In this document: piece by piece, positions 18,543 to 26,596 of the stretch
Layout: every line of letters begins with the position of its first letter
Numbering within the stretch: position 1 is the stretch's first letter
Made by a program: the position numbers and the translations under genes
The notes under the pieces: model-generated
The model's input: the letters and a program-made list of their open reading frames with translations, nothing else
Told to the model about the DNA's origin: nothing
Databases searched by the model: none
Assembly: GCF_001043895.1 (NCBI RefSeq)
Contig: NZ_JTHF01000030.1
Span: forward strand, 1-53,499
DNA from: Methylobacterium indicum
GTDB taxonomy: Bacteria; Pseudomonadota; Alphaproteobacteria; Rhizobiales; Beijerinckiaceae
Direction: 5' to 3'
Length of the DNA: 53,499 nucleotides

Positions 18543-19112
18543 ATGGCTCGTGAGGGACAGCGCGCGGTCGGTCTCGACCGGCGCAGCGTCGTGTTGGGCG
18601 CCGCTGCCTGCTGCGCGGCGGGGGGCGCCGCCTTCGCGGGGCCGGAGGAGTTGCTGCCGCAGAAGGGTGACCGCCTGGTGCTCGGCGACGGCGCGAAGGC
18701 GGGCGAGCCGATCACTCTCGACGGCCTGCCGGTCGGCGGCGACCTCGTCGAGGCGGTGGCGGTCGATCCGCAGGGGGTCCGGCGCGAAGGCTCGCGCTTC
18801 GCCAAGATCATCCTGGTGCGGGTCGCCCCCGATCAGGTCGCCGAGGACCAGCGCGCCCACGCGGTCGAGGGCGTCGTCGCACTCTCGGCCATCTGCACCC
18901 ATCAGGGCTGCACCGTCTCGGGCTGGAGCCACGAGACGAAGCGCCTGAGCTGCTTTTGCCACCATTCCGAGTTCCTGCCCGCCGAGGGCGGGCGCGTCGC
19001 CAAGGGGCCGGCACGCAAGCGCCTGCCGGTGCTGCCGCTCGCCAAGGGCGAGGGCGGGACGCTGATGGTGGCCGGGAGCTTCGTCGGAAAGCCCGGGCCG
19101 GGCCCCGCCTGA
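18543..19112 (+). CDS. Tat-exported Rieske [2Fe-2S] protein
   Basis: A 189-residue protein. DRRSVVLGAAA at residues 12-22 is a twin-arginine signal, so the folded cluster protein is exported. Rieske box I is CTHQGC (Cys118, His120) and box II CFCHHS (Cys137, His140); Cys123 and Cys139 can form the disulfide, so all cluster ligands are present. The tail after box II (EFLPAEGGRVAKGPARKRLP) resembles the small subunit of arsenite oxidase and related periplasmic Rieske proteins, but no molybdenum subunit is nearby. The next gene on the strand is a PQQ dehydrogenase with a 219-bp gap, so the two may be functionally linked; the electron partner is an inference. Confidence 0.9.
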   Translation: MAREGQRAVGLDRRSVVLGAAACCAAGGAAFAGPEELLPQKGDRLVLGDGAKAGEPITLDGLPVGGDLVEAVAVDPQGVRREGSRFAKIILVRVAPDQVAEDQRAHAVEGVVALSAICTHQGCTVSGWSHETKRLSCFCHHSEFLPAEGGRVAKGPARKRLPVLPLAKGEGGTLMVAGSFVGKPGPGPA

Positions 19113-19118
19113 GCGGGA

Positions 19119-19144
19119 GCGAGGCGGCACCCGCGCCGCCTCGC
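19119..19144 (+). terminator. Hairpin after the Rieske gene
   Basis: A perfect 10-bp stem (gcgaggcggc/gccgcctcgc) lies six bases past the Rieske stop codon and has no T-tract. It may reduce read-through into the PQQ dehydrogenase gene or protect the mRNA end. Confidence 0.5.
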
Positions 19145-19331
19145 GACCGGAACGGCAGCGCTGCCGCGCTGTTCGCCGAAGCAAAGGGACCGCAGCGCCG
19201 ATGGGCTGCCGATCCTGGCGCGCGAGAGATCGAGGCCCGCGCAGCAACGACGCGGGTCCGGACAAGACGATCGGGATCGAGGAAACGCCGGGCCGGCCGC
19301 CACGCCGAGCCCCCGCCTTGAGGAGAGCAGC

Positions 19332-21134
19332 ATGTCACGTCTCGTTCGGGCCAGGCACTGGCTCACCGCGGTCGCGCCCTGTGCGGTGGCCCTCGCGTTC
19401 GCCGGTGCGCCGGCCAAGGCCGGTCCGGCCGACAAGGTCGATTACAAGCCGGTCACCGACCAGCGTCTCGCCAATCCGGAGCCGGAGAACTGGCTGCAAT
19501 ACCGGGGCAACTACCAGAGCTGGGGCTATTCCCCCCTCGACCAGATCACCGCCAAGAACGTCACCAAGCTCGTCCCCGCCTGGAGCCTGTCGACCGGCGT
19601 GAGCGAGGGCCATCAGGCCCCGCCGATCGTCAATAACGGGGTGATGTTCGTCACCACCCCGCAGGCCCAGGTGATGGCGATCAACGCCCGCACCGGCGAG
19701 ATCCTGTGGCGCTACCAGAAGGAGCTGCCGCCGGAACTGTCGCAGCTGCACCCGACCAATCGCGGCGTCGGCCTCTACGGCGACAGCGTCTACATGACCA
19801 CCACGGATGCCTGCGTGGTCGCGCTCGGCGCCACCACCGGCAAGGTGAAGTGGGAGAAATGCGTCGCCCCCTGGCAGGACGGCTACTACATGACGCTCTC
19901 GCCCCTGGTGGCGAAGGGCAAGGTCGTGGTCGGCGTCTCCGGCGGCGAGTACGGCGTGCGCGGCTTCATCACGGCGCTCGACGCCGAGACCGGCAACGAG
20001 GCCTGGAAGACCTACACGGTGGCCGGCCCCGGCGACCCGGCGGCCGATACCTGGAAGGGCGATTCCTGGAAGACCGGCGGCGGCTCGGTCTGGATCCAGG
20101 GCAGCTACGATCCGGCGGCCAACCTCGCCTATTTCGGCACCGGCAATGGCGGTCCCTGGACCCCGGATGCGCGGCCGGGCGACAACCTCTACACCTCGTC
20201 GGTCGTGGCGCTCGACCTCGACAGCGGCAAGATCAAGGGCCACCACCAGTATCACTGGAACGACGCCTGGGACTGGGACGAGGTCTCGGCGCCGGTGCTG
20301 ATCGACATCGAGCGCGACGGCAAAACAATCCCGGCCGCGATCCATGCCGGCCGCAACGGCTATCTCTGGACGCTGGAGCGCAGCAAGGACGGGCCGTTGA
20401 GCTTCGTCGAGGCTAAGCCGTTCGTGTACCAGAACGTCTTCTCGTCCCTCGACCCGAAGACCGGCCGGCCGACCTACGACCAGTCCAAGATCCCGGGCAT
20501 CAACCGGCGCGCCGCCTTCTGCCCCGGCCTGTGGGGCGGCAAGGACTGGCCGCCGGAGGCCTACAACCCGAAGACCGGGCTGTTCTACATTCCGTCCAAC
20601 GACAACCTGTGCTCGGAACTGGCCGGCGCCCAGGCCGGGACGCGCAAGCCCGGCGAACTCTATATCGGCATCCCGATCGACGAGGTGCTCAACTCGCTGC
20701 GCCTGCGCGACGGGGTCGACAAGTCGAAGCCCTTCGCCATCGGGGCGATCCAGGCCTGGGATCCCAAGACCGGCAAGAAGGCCTGGCAGCACGACTTCCA
20801 GGATTCGGCCAATTGGGGGCCGCTGCTCACCACCGGCAGCGGGCTGATCTTCGCCGGCGGCACCAGCGACCGCAAGTTCCGCGCGCTCGACGGCAGCACC
20901 GGCAAGGTGCTGTGGGAGACGCGGCTCAATTCCGGCGTCACCGGCGTTCCGTCGAGCTACATGGTCGACGGGATCCAGTACGTTGCGGTCCAGGCCGGCT
21001 GGGGCGTCGATGCCGAGCGCATGCTGACCGGCATCAACGCCCTCATCCCCGAGGAGCGCCGGGTCAGCGTGCTGCCGCAGGGTGGGGTGATCTGGGTCTT
21101 CCGGGTGATGGGCGAGGAGGCGGCGGCCCGATGA
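19332..21134 (+). CDS. PQQ-dependent alcohol dehydrogenase, lanthanide-type metal site
   Basis: A 600-residue periplasmic quinoprotein with a signal peptide (cleavage near AKAGPA) and an eight-bladed propeller recognisable from repeated W-motifs (ALDAETGNEAWK, AINARTGEILWR). Metal/PQQ ligands align with the methanol dehydrogenase family: Glu206 in GGEYGVRG, Asn272 in GTGNGGPW, and Asp314 in the motif AWDWDE with a second Asp316. The Asp at +2 is the hallmark of lanthanide-using XoxF/ExaF enzymes. The vicinal Cys-Cys that normally stacks on PQQ is missing: the aligned positions are Gln138-Leu139 before HPTNRG. A purine-rich ribosome site (GAGGAGA) precedes the ATG. No dedicated cytochrome gene follows; a Rieske gene lies upstream. 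Substrate unknown. Confidence 0.93.
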   Translation: MSRLVRARHWLTAVAPCAVALAFAGAPAKAGPADKVDYKPVTDQRLANPEPENWLQYRGNYQSWGYSPLDQITAKNVTKLVPAWSLSTGVSEGHQAPPIVNNGVMFVTTPQAQVMAINARTGEILWRYQKELPPELSQLHPTNRGVGLYGDSVYMTTTDACVVALGATTGKVKWEKCVAPWQDGYYMTLSPLVAKGKVVVGVSGGEYGVRGFITALDAETGNEAWKTYTVAGPGDPAADTWKGDSWKTGGGSVWIQGSYDPAANLAYFGTGNGGPWTPDARPGDNLYTSSVVALDLDSGKIKGHHQYHWNDAWDWDEVSAPVLIDIERDGKTIPAAIHAGRNGYLWTLERSKDGPLSFVEAKPFVYQNVFSSLDPKTGRPTYDQSKIPGINRRAAFCPGLWGGKDWPPEAYNPKTGLFYIPSNDNLCSELAGAQAGTRKPGELYIGIPIDEVLNSLRLRDGVDKSKPFAIGAIQAWDPKTGKKAWQHDFQDSANWGPLLTTGSGLIFAGGTSDRKFRALDGSTGKVLWETRLNSGVTGVPSSYMVDGIQYVAVQAGWGVDAERMLTGINALIPEERRVSVLPQGGVIWVFRVMGEEAAAR

Positions 21135-21640
21135 GGCGCCGCCTTTCGGCCCTCGGGTTCGCCGCCCTCGCGGCGGCGAGCCTGACCGGAGCGGCGCGGG
21201 CACAGGGCCCCGCGCCGGCCCAGGAGAGCGCCGCGAAGCAGGGGGCCGCGAGCCCCCTCCCCGCGCAAGCCGACGCCCTCGTCGCCTACGTGACGAAGGC
21301 CATGACCGACCACGACGCCTCCGCCTTCGAGCGGCTGGTGAACTGGACCGGCACCCGGGCGCATCGCAAGCGGCTGACGCTCTACCAGATCCGCTCCGGC
21401 TTCGGCCGGCCGATCAAGGCGGCCTCCCTGGAGCCCATGCCGCAGGACGGCCTGGCGGAAGCGACCTCGCGCGGCACCCTCAAGGCCAACATGCCGGTGA
21501 CGGAGCGACTGCGGGTGGTGTTCGACGAGCCGCCGGTGGAGGGCGACGCGCCGCCCACCAGCGTGTTCCTGATCGGCCGGGAAGACGGCACCTACCGCAT
21601 CGCCCTCCTGGTCCCGACCGGGCCGCCCAAGGGCAAGTGA
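21131..21640 (+). CDS. Periplasmic protein coupled to the PQQ dehydrogenase
   Basis: A 169-residue protein starting at the ATG that overlaps the stop of the PQQ dehydrogenase by 4 bp (ATGA), so the two are translationally coupled. It has a clear signal peptide (MRRRLSALGFAALAAASL...ARAQG) and a soluble domain of about 120 residues (DALVAYVTKAMTDHDASAFE near the start, PPTSVFLIGREDGTYRIALL near the end). No cysteine or heme motif is present, so it is not an electron carrier. By position it could be a binding protein or maturation factor for the dehydrogenase, in the way MxaJ/XoxJ accompany methanol dehydrogenases, but it does not resemble XoxJ. Function unknown. Confidence 0.8.
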   Translation: MRRRLSALGFAALAAASLTGAARAQGPAPAQESAAKQGAASPLPAQADALVAYVTKAMTDHDASAFERLVNWTGTRAHRKRLTLYQIRSGFGRPIKAASLEPMPQDGLAEATSRGTLKANMPVTERLRVVFDEPPVEGDAPPTSVFLIGREDGTYRIALLVPTGPPKGK

Positions 21641-21679
21641 CGGCAGGCAAGGGGCGGCAGGCAGTGGGGGCGGCAGGCA
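21641..21679. repeat. Three copies of a 9-bp motif in the gap
   Basis: cggcaggca occurs at 21641, 21655 and 21671, filling the 78-bp gap between convergent genes. It looks like slippage-derived sequence; no function is suggested. Confidence 0.5.
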
Positions 21680-21718
21680 AGTGATGGCGGGTCAGTGACG
21701 GCGGGATCCGGGGGGCCG

Positions 21719-23392
21719 TCAGGCCGCCCGGACGGTGGCGAGGAAGCGGCCGACCTCCGCCGAGAGCTGGCTCGACTGGCGCGACAGATCGGAGGCGGAG
21801 GCGAGGAGCTGGGCGGCGGCGGCGCCGCTCTCCTCCGAGGCGTGGGCCAGCTCCACGATGTTGCTGGTGACCACCCCGGCACCGGCCGAGGCCTCGACCA
21901 CGTTGCGGACGATCTCCTGGGTCGCCGCGCTCTGTTCCTCGACCGCGGCGGCGATGGCGGTGGCGCCGGCATCGACCTCCCGGATACGGTCCCCGATCGT
22001 ACCGATGGCACTTGCCGCCTGGGCGGTCACACCCCGGATCTCGCCGATCTGGCCGACGATTTCCTGCGCCGCCCGCGCGGTCTGGGTCGCGAGCTCCTTC
22101 ACCTCGGCCGCCACCACGGCGAAGCCGCGGCCGGCCTCGCCGGCCCGCGCCGCCTCGATGGTGGCGTTGAGGGCGAGCAGGTTGGTCTGGCTGGCGATCG
22201 AGGAGATCAGCCCGACCATGTCGCCGATCCGCACCGAGGTCGTACCCAGGGCCTCGACGAGGCGGCTCGTCTGGTCGGCCTCGCGCACCGCCCCCTGCGC
22301 CAGGCCCGCCGCGTTGTGGACCTGGCGGCCGATCTCCTGGATCGAGGCCCCGAGTTCCTCGGCGGCGACCGACACGGTGCCGACATTGTCGGAGGCCTGC
22401 GCGGCGGCGGCAGCCGCCGTGGTGGAGCGTCCGGAGGTCTGTGCCGCCGCCGCCGCCATGGCCTGGGCGGTCGCCTGCAACTGGGCGGCGGAGGATGACA
22501 CCCGGTCGACGACGCCGCCGACCGCCTCCTCGAAACGCCCGGCCATCTCCCGCATCGTCGCCCGGCGCTGCTCCTCGGCCGAGGCACGGGCAAGGGCGCT
22601 CTCCTCCTCGATCTGCCGGGAGCGGATCAGGTTGTCCTTGAAGACCTGGACCGACGCCGCCATCGAGCCCACCTCGTCCTTCCGGCCGAGACCGGGAACC
22701 GGGCGGGCCGCGTCGCCGGCGGCCAGGTGCCGCATCGCCGACGTGATCGCGGCGAGTGGCGCCAGCACGCCGCGCAAGGTCGTCGCGAGGGCGAAGATCG
22801 CCGCCGCCAGCCCGCCGAGAACGATGCCGGTGCCGATCGTCTGGTTCAGCCGGTACGCCGCGGCGAAGCCGTCGTAGAGCTCGCCCGCCTCGGCGATCTG
22901 GAGATCGACGAGCTTCGCGACCTGCTCGCTGACCGGGTCGATCGCCTGGTACAGGCGGGTCCGGACGAAGGCATCGAGTGCCGCCTGGTCGTTCGCGCGC
23001 AGGATCGCCTGGAGATCGGACACGCTGCCGTTGGCCGCCTCCATGCTGAGCCGGGCCGCGCCGGCGAGGCGTCGCTCGGCCTCGTCCATGGTGGTGAGCA
23101 TGTAGGCCTGCCAGGTCTCGGCGATGCGCGTCTGCGCTTCCCGCACCGAGGCGGTCCCGGCCGGCCAGGAGATGTTGCCGTTGCGCACCTTGTGCGCCGT
23201 GTCGACGATGTTGACCGCATACAAGTCGGCGATGATCTTGAGATCGCGCAAGGGCACGACGCGATCCCGGTACATGCCGTTCATGTCGCGATTGGCGAGG
23301 CTCGACGCGTACCAGCCGATCCCGGCGATCGTCACGATGGAGGCGAACAACGCTGCCAGTGCGGCCAGGAGGCGCGCGCGAATCGAAGACAT
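21719..23392 (-). CDS. Methyl-accepting chemotaxis protein
   Basis: A 557-residue transmembrane chemoreceptor. TM1 is at about residues 10-32, followed by a periplasmic four-helix-bundle sensor (about 33-185, Tar/4HB_MCP type: [20 protein letters not shown]). TM2 is at about 188-208 and the HAMP domain at about 210-262. A long signalling coiled coil follows, whose hairpin tip [20 protein letters not shown] is the conserved CheA/CheW contact. No C-terminal CheR-docking pentapeptide is seen. It is a single-gene unit between convergent and divergent neighbours; no che genes are in the window. Ligand unknown. Confidence 0.95.
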   Translation of the reverse strand: MSSIRARLLAALAALFASIVTIAGIGWYASSLANRDMNGMYRDRVVPLRDLKIIADLYAVNIVDTAHKVRNGNISWPAGTASVREAQTRIAETWQAYMLTTMDEAERRLAGAARLSMEAANGSVSDLQAILRANDQAALDAFVRTRLYQAIDPVSEQVAKLVDLQIAEAGELYDGFAAAYRLNQTIGTGIVLGGLAAAIFALATTLRGVLAPLAAITSAMRHLAAGDAARPVPGLGRKDEVGSMAASVQVFKDNLIRSRQIEEESALARASAEEQRRATMREMAGRFEEAVGGVVDRVSSSAAQLQATAQAMAAAAAQTSGRSTTAAAAAAQASDNVGTVSVAAEELGASIQEIGRQVHNAAGLAQGAVREADQTSRLVEALGTTSVRIGDMVGLISSIASQTNLLALNATIEAARAGEAGRGFAVVAAEVKELATQTARAAQEIVGQIGEIRGVTAQAASAIGTIGDRIREVDAGATAIAAAVEEQSAATQEIVRNVVEASAGAGVVTSNIVELAHASEESGAAAAQLLASASDLSRQSSQLSAEVGRFLATVRAA

Positions 23393-23770
23393 CGTGGAAG
23401 ATCCAGAAGGCGGAAATAGTCGATAATTTACGAAGTATATATGACGCAGATTAACGCAGGGTAAATCATTATATACTACCCGCCCCTATGATATTTGTGA
23501 TTGGAATCGGCCGCGCGCGGCATCCGGACACTCCAAACCGTTACTAACCGTCCTCCCGACCGGTTCAACTATAAGAAGATTTGCCTCGCTCCGGCGTGAT
23601 CGGCACAGCGACCGGCGCAAGCGGCGGGAGGCTGTCGCGGCCGCGTCCATCCCTCGGATTGGGTCGGAGCGGTACCGAATGCGAGGTGCCTCCGCACGGT
23701 CGCGCTTGACCACGGGCCTCCGGACGGCGCAAGCGTATGGAAATATAGTTCCACGCCGGAGGATTCGCCG
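23393..23770. other. Divergent intergenic region, AT-rich
   Basis: This 378-bp gap separates the chemoreceptor and the acyl-CoA dehydrogenase. About 23410-23510 is far more AT-rich than the rest of the window and presumably holds the promoters. A perfect TATAAT lies on the minus strand (23473-23468), 76 bases before the chemoreceptor start, without a good -35 partner. A small inverted pair (aaccg/cggtt) sits near 23535-23565. I see no gene here. Confidence 0.5.
23468..23473 (-). promoter_or_regulatory. Possible -10 element for the chemoreceptor gene
   Basis: A consensus TATAAT on the minus strand in the AT-rich part of the divergent gap. No TTGACA-like hexamer is found at the expected 16-18 bp upstream, and no FliA-type (TAAA...GCCGATAA) promoter is recognisable, so this is tentative. 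Confidence 0.3.
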
Positions 23771-24982
23771 ATGGACTTCACGCTCTCCCCCCGCATCGAG
23801 GAGTACCGCGCCCGCATCGCGGCCTTCGTCGAGAGCGAGATCCTGCCCGTCGAGGCCGACCGCGGCACCTGGGACGAGCACGAGAATATCGGCCCTGAAG
23901 CCCTGGCGCGTTTACGCGCCAAGGCCAAGGCCGCCGGCCTGTGGTGCCTCCAGCTCAAGCCCGAGACCGGCGGACAGGGGCTCGGCAAGGTCGGGATGGC
24001 GGCCTGCTACACCGAGATGAACCGCTCGATCTTCGGGCCGGTCGTGTTCAATTCCGCCGCCCCCGACGACGGCAACATGATGGTGCTGGAGGCCCTCGGC
24101 ACGCCCGAGCAGAAGGCGCGCTGGCTGGAGCCGATCGTCTCGGGCGCCGTGCGCTCGGCCTTCGCGATGACCGAGCCGCATCCCGGCGGCGGCTCCGACC
24201 CGTCGATGATCCGCACCCGCGCCGAGCGCCAGCCGGACGGCTCGTGGCGGATCTCGGGCCGCAAGTGGTACATCACCGGCGCCGAGGACGCGGCCCACTT
24301 CATCCTGATCGCCCGCACCTCGGACGATCCGCGCTACGGGCTCACCGCCTTCCTGTTCCACCGCGACCAGCCGGGCTGGGAGATCGTCCGCCGCATTCCG
24401 ATCATGGGGCCGGAGGAGCATGGCGGCCATTGCGAGCTCGCCTTCGACGGGCTCACCATCAAGCCCGAGGACGTGCTCGGCGGCGAGGGCAAGGGCCTGA
24501 AGGTGACGCAGGTGCGGTTGGGCCCTGCCCGGCTCACCCATTGCATGCGCTGGCTCGGCCTCGCCGGCCGCTGCGTCGAGATCGCGCAGGAGTATGCGGC
24601 CACCCGCGAGGGCTTCGGCGTGCGGCTCGCCGAGCGCGAGAGCGTGCAGCTGATGCTCGGCGGGCTGGCCATGGACATCGAGATCGGCCGCCTCCTGGTG
24701 ATGCGCGCCGCCTGGGAGCTCGACCAGGGGCGCTTCGCCCGGAAAGAGGTGTCGATGGCCAAGGTCCACGTCGCCAACACCCTGCACCGGGCGGCGGATA
24801 TCGGCATCCAGATCAACGGCGCCCGCGGCTACTCGAAGGACACGGTGCTGGAATGGATCTACCGCTACGCCCGCCAGGCGCGGCTGGTCGACGGCGCCGA
24901 CGAGGTCCACCGCATGGTGCTGAACCGCCACCTCGAATCGGAAGGCCGCGGCTTCTTCGCCTGGCCGACCGCGGAGGCGTGA
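23771..24982 (+). CDS. Acyl-CoA dehydrogenase (ACAD10/11-like)
   Basis: A 403-residue flavoenzyme, the normal length of the soluble family. An N-terminal helical domain is followed by the FAD/substrate strand motifs FAMTEPHPGGGSDPS and the RKWYITGAEDA loop, then the C-terminal helical domain with RLVDGADEVHR. At the catalytic base position this motif has Asp374 where medium-chain enzymes have Glu (YEGTSQ). This DGxDEVHR pattern is usual in the ACAD10/11-like branch, which handles unusual or hydroxylated acyl-CoAs. The ATG at 23771 has a GGAGG upstream (ccggaggattcgccg). An alpha/beta hydrolase gene follows at 40 bp, probably in the same unit. Substrate unknown. Confidence 0.92.
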   Translation: MDFTLSPRIEEYRARIAAFVESEILPVEADRGTWDEHENIGPEALARLRAKAKAAGLWCLQLKPETGGQGLGKVGMAACYTEMNRSIFGPVVFNSAAPDDGNMMVLEALGTPEQKARWLEPIVSGAVRSAFAMTEPHPGGGSDPSMIRTRAERQPDGSWRISGRKWYITGAEDAAHFILIARTSDDPRYGLTAFLFHRDQPGWEIVRRIPIMGPEEHGGHCELAFDGLTIKPEDVLGGEGKGLKVTQVRLGPARLTHCMRWLGLAGRCVEIAQEYAATREGFGVRLAERESVQLMLGGLAMDIEIGRLLVMRAAWELDQGRFARKEVSMAKVHVANTLHRAADIGIQINGARGYSKDTVLEWIYRYARQARLVDGADEVHRMVLNRHLESEGRGFFAWPTAEA

Positions 24983-25022
24983 GGTCAAAGGTCTGAGAAT
25001 CCCTCCGGGCGGAGGTCTGCTA

Positions 25023-26033
25023 ATGGTCTGCGCCCCCCGGTCCCCGTTCGAGCCGCCCATGCCCGCCCTCCATCCCGACGTCCAGGCCCTGCTGGCGATG
25101 CTGCGCGCCGCCGACGCGCAACCCCTCGCGTCGCTGCCGCCCGAGGCGGCGCGGCGCAGCTACCTCGCCGGACGCCGGGCCCTGCAGCCGCCGCCGGACG
25201 AGGTGGCGCAGATCCGCGACCTCGCCGCCCCCTCCCCGGCCGGGCCGGTACCGCTGCGGCTCTACCGCGGCGAGGGCACGGCGCCGGAGGACCGGCTCCC
25301 CTGCCTCCTCTACCTGCATGGCGGCGGCTGGGTGCTCGGCAACATCGACTCGCACGACTGGGTCTGCCGGCGGCTCGCCAACCTGACCCGGGCCTGCGTG
25401 ATCTCCGTCGATTACCGGCTCGCCCCCGAGCATCCCTTCCCGGCGGCCGTGGAGGATGCGGCCGCGGCGCTCGCCTTCGTGGCCGAGCGGGCGGAGGGGC
25501 TGGGCGTCGACGAGACCCGGCTCGCGGTCGGCGGCGACAGCGCGGGGGGCAACCTCGCGGCGGTACTGGCCCTGATGGGCCGCGACGGCACCCTGCCGCA
25601 GACCGCCCTGCAGGTTCTGCTCTACCCCGCCGTCGATCTCACGCAGACCAGCGAGGGCTACGAGCGCATCGTCGCGGGCCAGCCCCTCACGGCGTCGACG
25701 ATGCGCTACTTCGTCGATCACTACGTGCCGCAGGCCCGCGACCGGACCGACTGGCGCGCCTCGCCCGCTCGCGCGGCGAGCCTTGCCGGCACGGCCCCGG
25801 CCCTGGTGCTGACCTGCGGCCACGACCCGCTCTGCGAGGAAGCCCGCGCCTACGCGCACCGGCTGGAGCGCGAGGGGGTGCCGGTCACCGCCCTGCATCT
25901 CTCCGACCAGACCCACGGCATCCTGACCATGAGCCGACTGGTGCGGACCTCCGCGACGATCCTGAGCTTCGTGGCCGAAAACCTGCGGGAGCGCTGGAGC
26001 CTCGGCGCGGAGGGTGGGCGCGGGGGGCGCTGA
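25023..26033 (+). CDS. Alpha/beta hydrolase (HSL/GDXG family)
   Basis: A 336-residue carboxylester hydrolase. HGGGW at 99-103 is the oxyanion hole of the hormone-sensitive lipase family; the nucleophile is Ser173 in GDSAGG, and Asp268 (CGHDPL) and His298 (DQTHGI) complete the triad. The start at 25023 is chosen because a GGAGG sits seven bases before it; a second in-frame ATG at 25059 has no such site. It follows the acyl-CoA dehydrogenase at 40 bp. It may hydrolyse short acyl esters, possibly feeding the dehydrogenase. No signal peptide, so it is cytoplasmic. Confidence 0.92.
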   Translation: MVCAPRSPFEPPMPALHPDVQALLAMLRAADAQPLASLPPEAARRSYLAGRRALQPPPDEVAQIRDLAAPSPAGPVPLRLYRGEGTAPEDRLPCLLYLHGGGWVLGNIDSHDWVCRRLANLTRACVISVDYRLAPEHPFPAAVEDAAAALAFVAERAEGLGVDETRLAVGGDSAGGNLAAVLALMGRDGTLPQTALQVLLYPAVDLTQTSEGYERIVAGQPLTASTMRYFVDHYVPQARDRTDWRASPARAASLAGTAPALVLTCGHDPLCEEARAYAHRLEREGVPVTALHLSDQTHGILTMSRLVRTSATILSFVAENLRERWSLGAEGGRGGR

Positions 26034-26138
26034 CGGGCCGCGTCTCCGGGCGGGTCGTCCGCGATCCGGTCGCTCTTCCCGCGTCGGGAGACCGGATCAC
26101 CGGCCGTCGCGACGCCGATCGGCCATGCCGACCGGCCG

Positions 26139-26164
26139 TGACGACCCGCCATGACGACCCGCCA
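26139..26164. repeat. Tandem 13-bp repeat between convergent genes
   Basis: The unit tgacgacccgcca occurs twice in tandem (26139-26151, 26152-26164) and a third copy begins (tgacgatc). Related fragments (gaccggccgtgacg) lie just before it. It occupies the gap between the esterase and XRE genes; no function is evident. Confidence 0.6.
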
Positions 26165-26170
26165 TGACGA

Positions 26171-26596
26171 TCACGGCGCGTCGTCGGGGCTCGCTCCACC
26201 GGTGCCGATCGCCTCGACGAGGCTGATGATGCGGCGACGGACCTGGTTGTCGCCGATGCGCTGGAAGGCGCGCACCAATTGCAGGTCCTGGCTGGTCCAG
26301 AGCACGTCCTGGGCGAGGGCGTCGCCGGTGGGCTCGGCGCCCGTCTCGTCGCCGCGGGCGCCGTCCTGGCGCGGTGCACCCTCGTAGAAGAAGCTCACCG
26401 GCACGCCCAGCATCTCGGAGATCTGGCGCAGCCGGCTGGCGCTGATCCGGTTGGCGCCCTTCTCGTATTTCTGGATCTGCTGGAACGTCACGCCCAGGGC
26501 GTCGCCGAGCCGTTCCTGGCTCACGCCGATGAGGAGACGCCGGACACGCACGCGATGCCCGACATGACGATCGACCGGATCCGGTGCCTTCTTCAC
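26171..26596 (-). CDS. XRE family transcriptional regulator
   Basis: A 141-residue protein starting at GTG (complement of 26594-26596), which overlaps the lnt stop by 4 bp (GTGA) and has a GGAG seven bases upstream. Residues about 7-70 form a Cro/C1-type helix-turn-helix (SQERLGDALGVTFQQIQKYE, then KGANRISASRLRQISEM). The C-terminal half is helical (LVRAFQRIGDNQVRRRIISL). This exact type, beginning VKKAPDPVDRHVG, is common in Rhizobiales immediately after lnt and before metK. Here no metK follows; a convergent esterase gene is next. Target genes unknown. Confidence 0.88.
   Translation of the reverse strand: MKKAPDPVDRHVGHRVRVRRLLIGVSQERLGDALGVTFQQIQKYEKGANRISASRLRQISEMLGVPVSFFYEGAPRQDGARGDETGAEPTGDALAQDVLWTSQDLQLVRAFQRIGDNQVRRRIISLVEAIGTGGASPDDAP

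Noticed and set aside
18543..19112. Arsenite oxidase small subunit
   Set aside because: The Rieske sequence resembles AioB, but there is no molybdenum-containing large subunit gene nearby, so the specific name is not supported.
26139..26164. CRISPR array
   Set aside because: Only two 13-bp units without spacers; simple tandem duplication.
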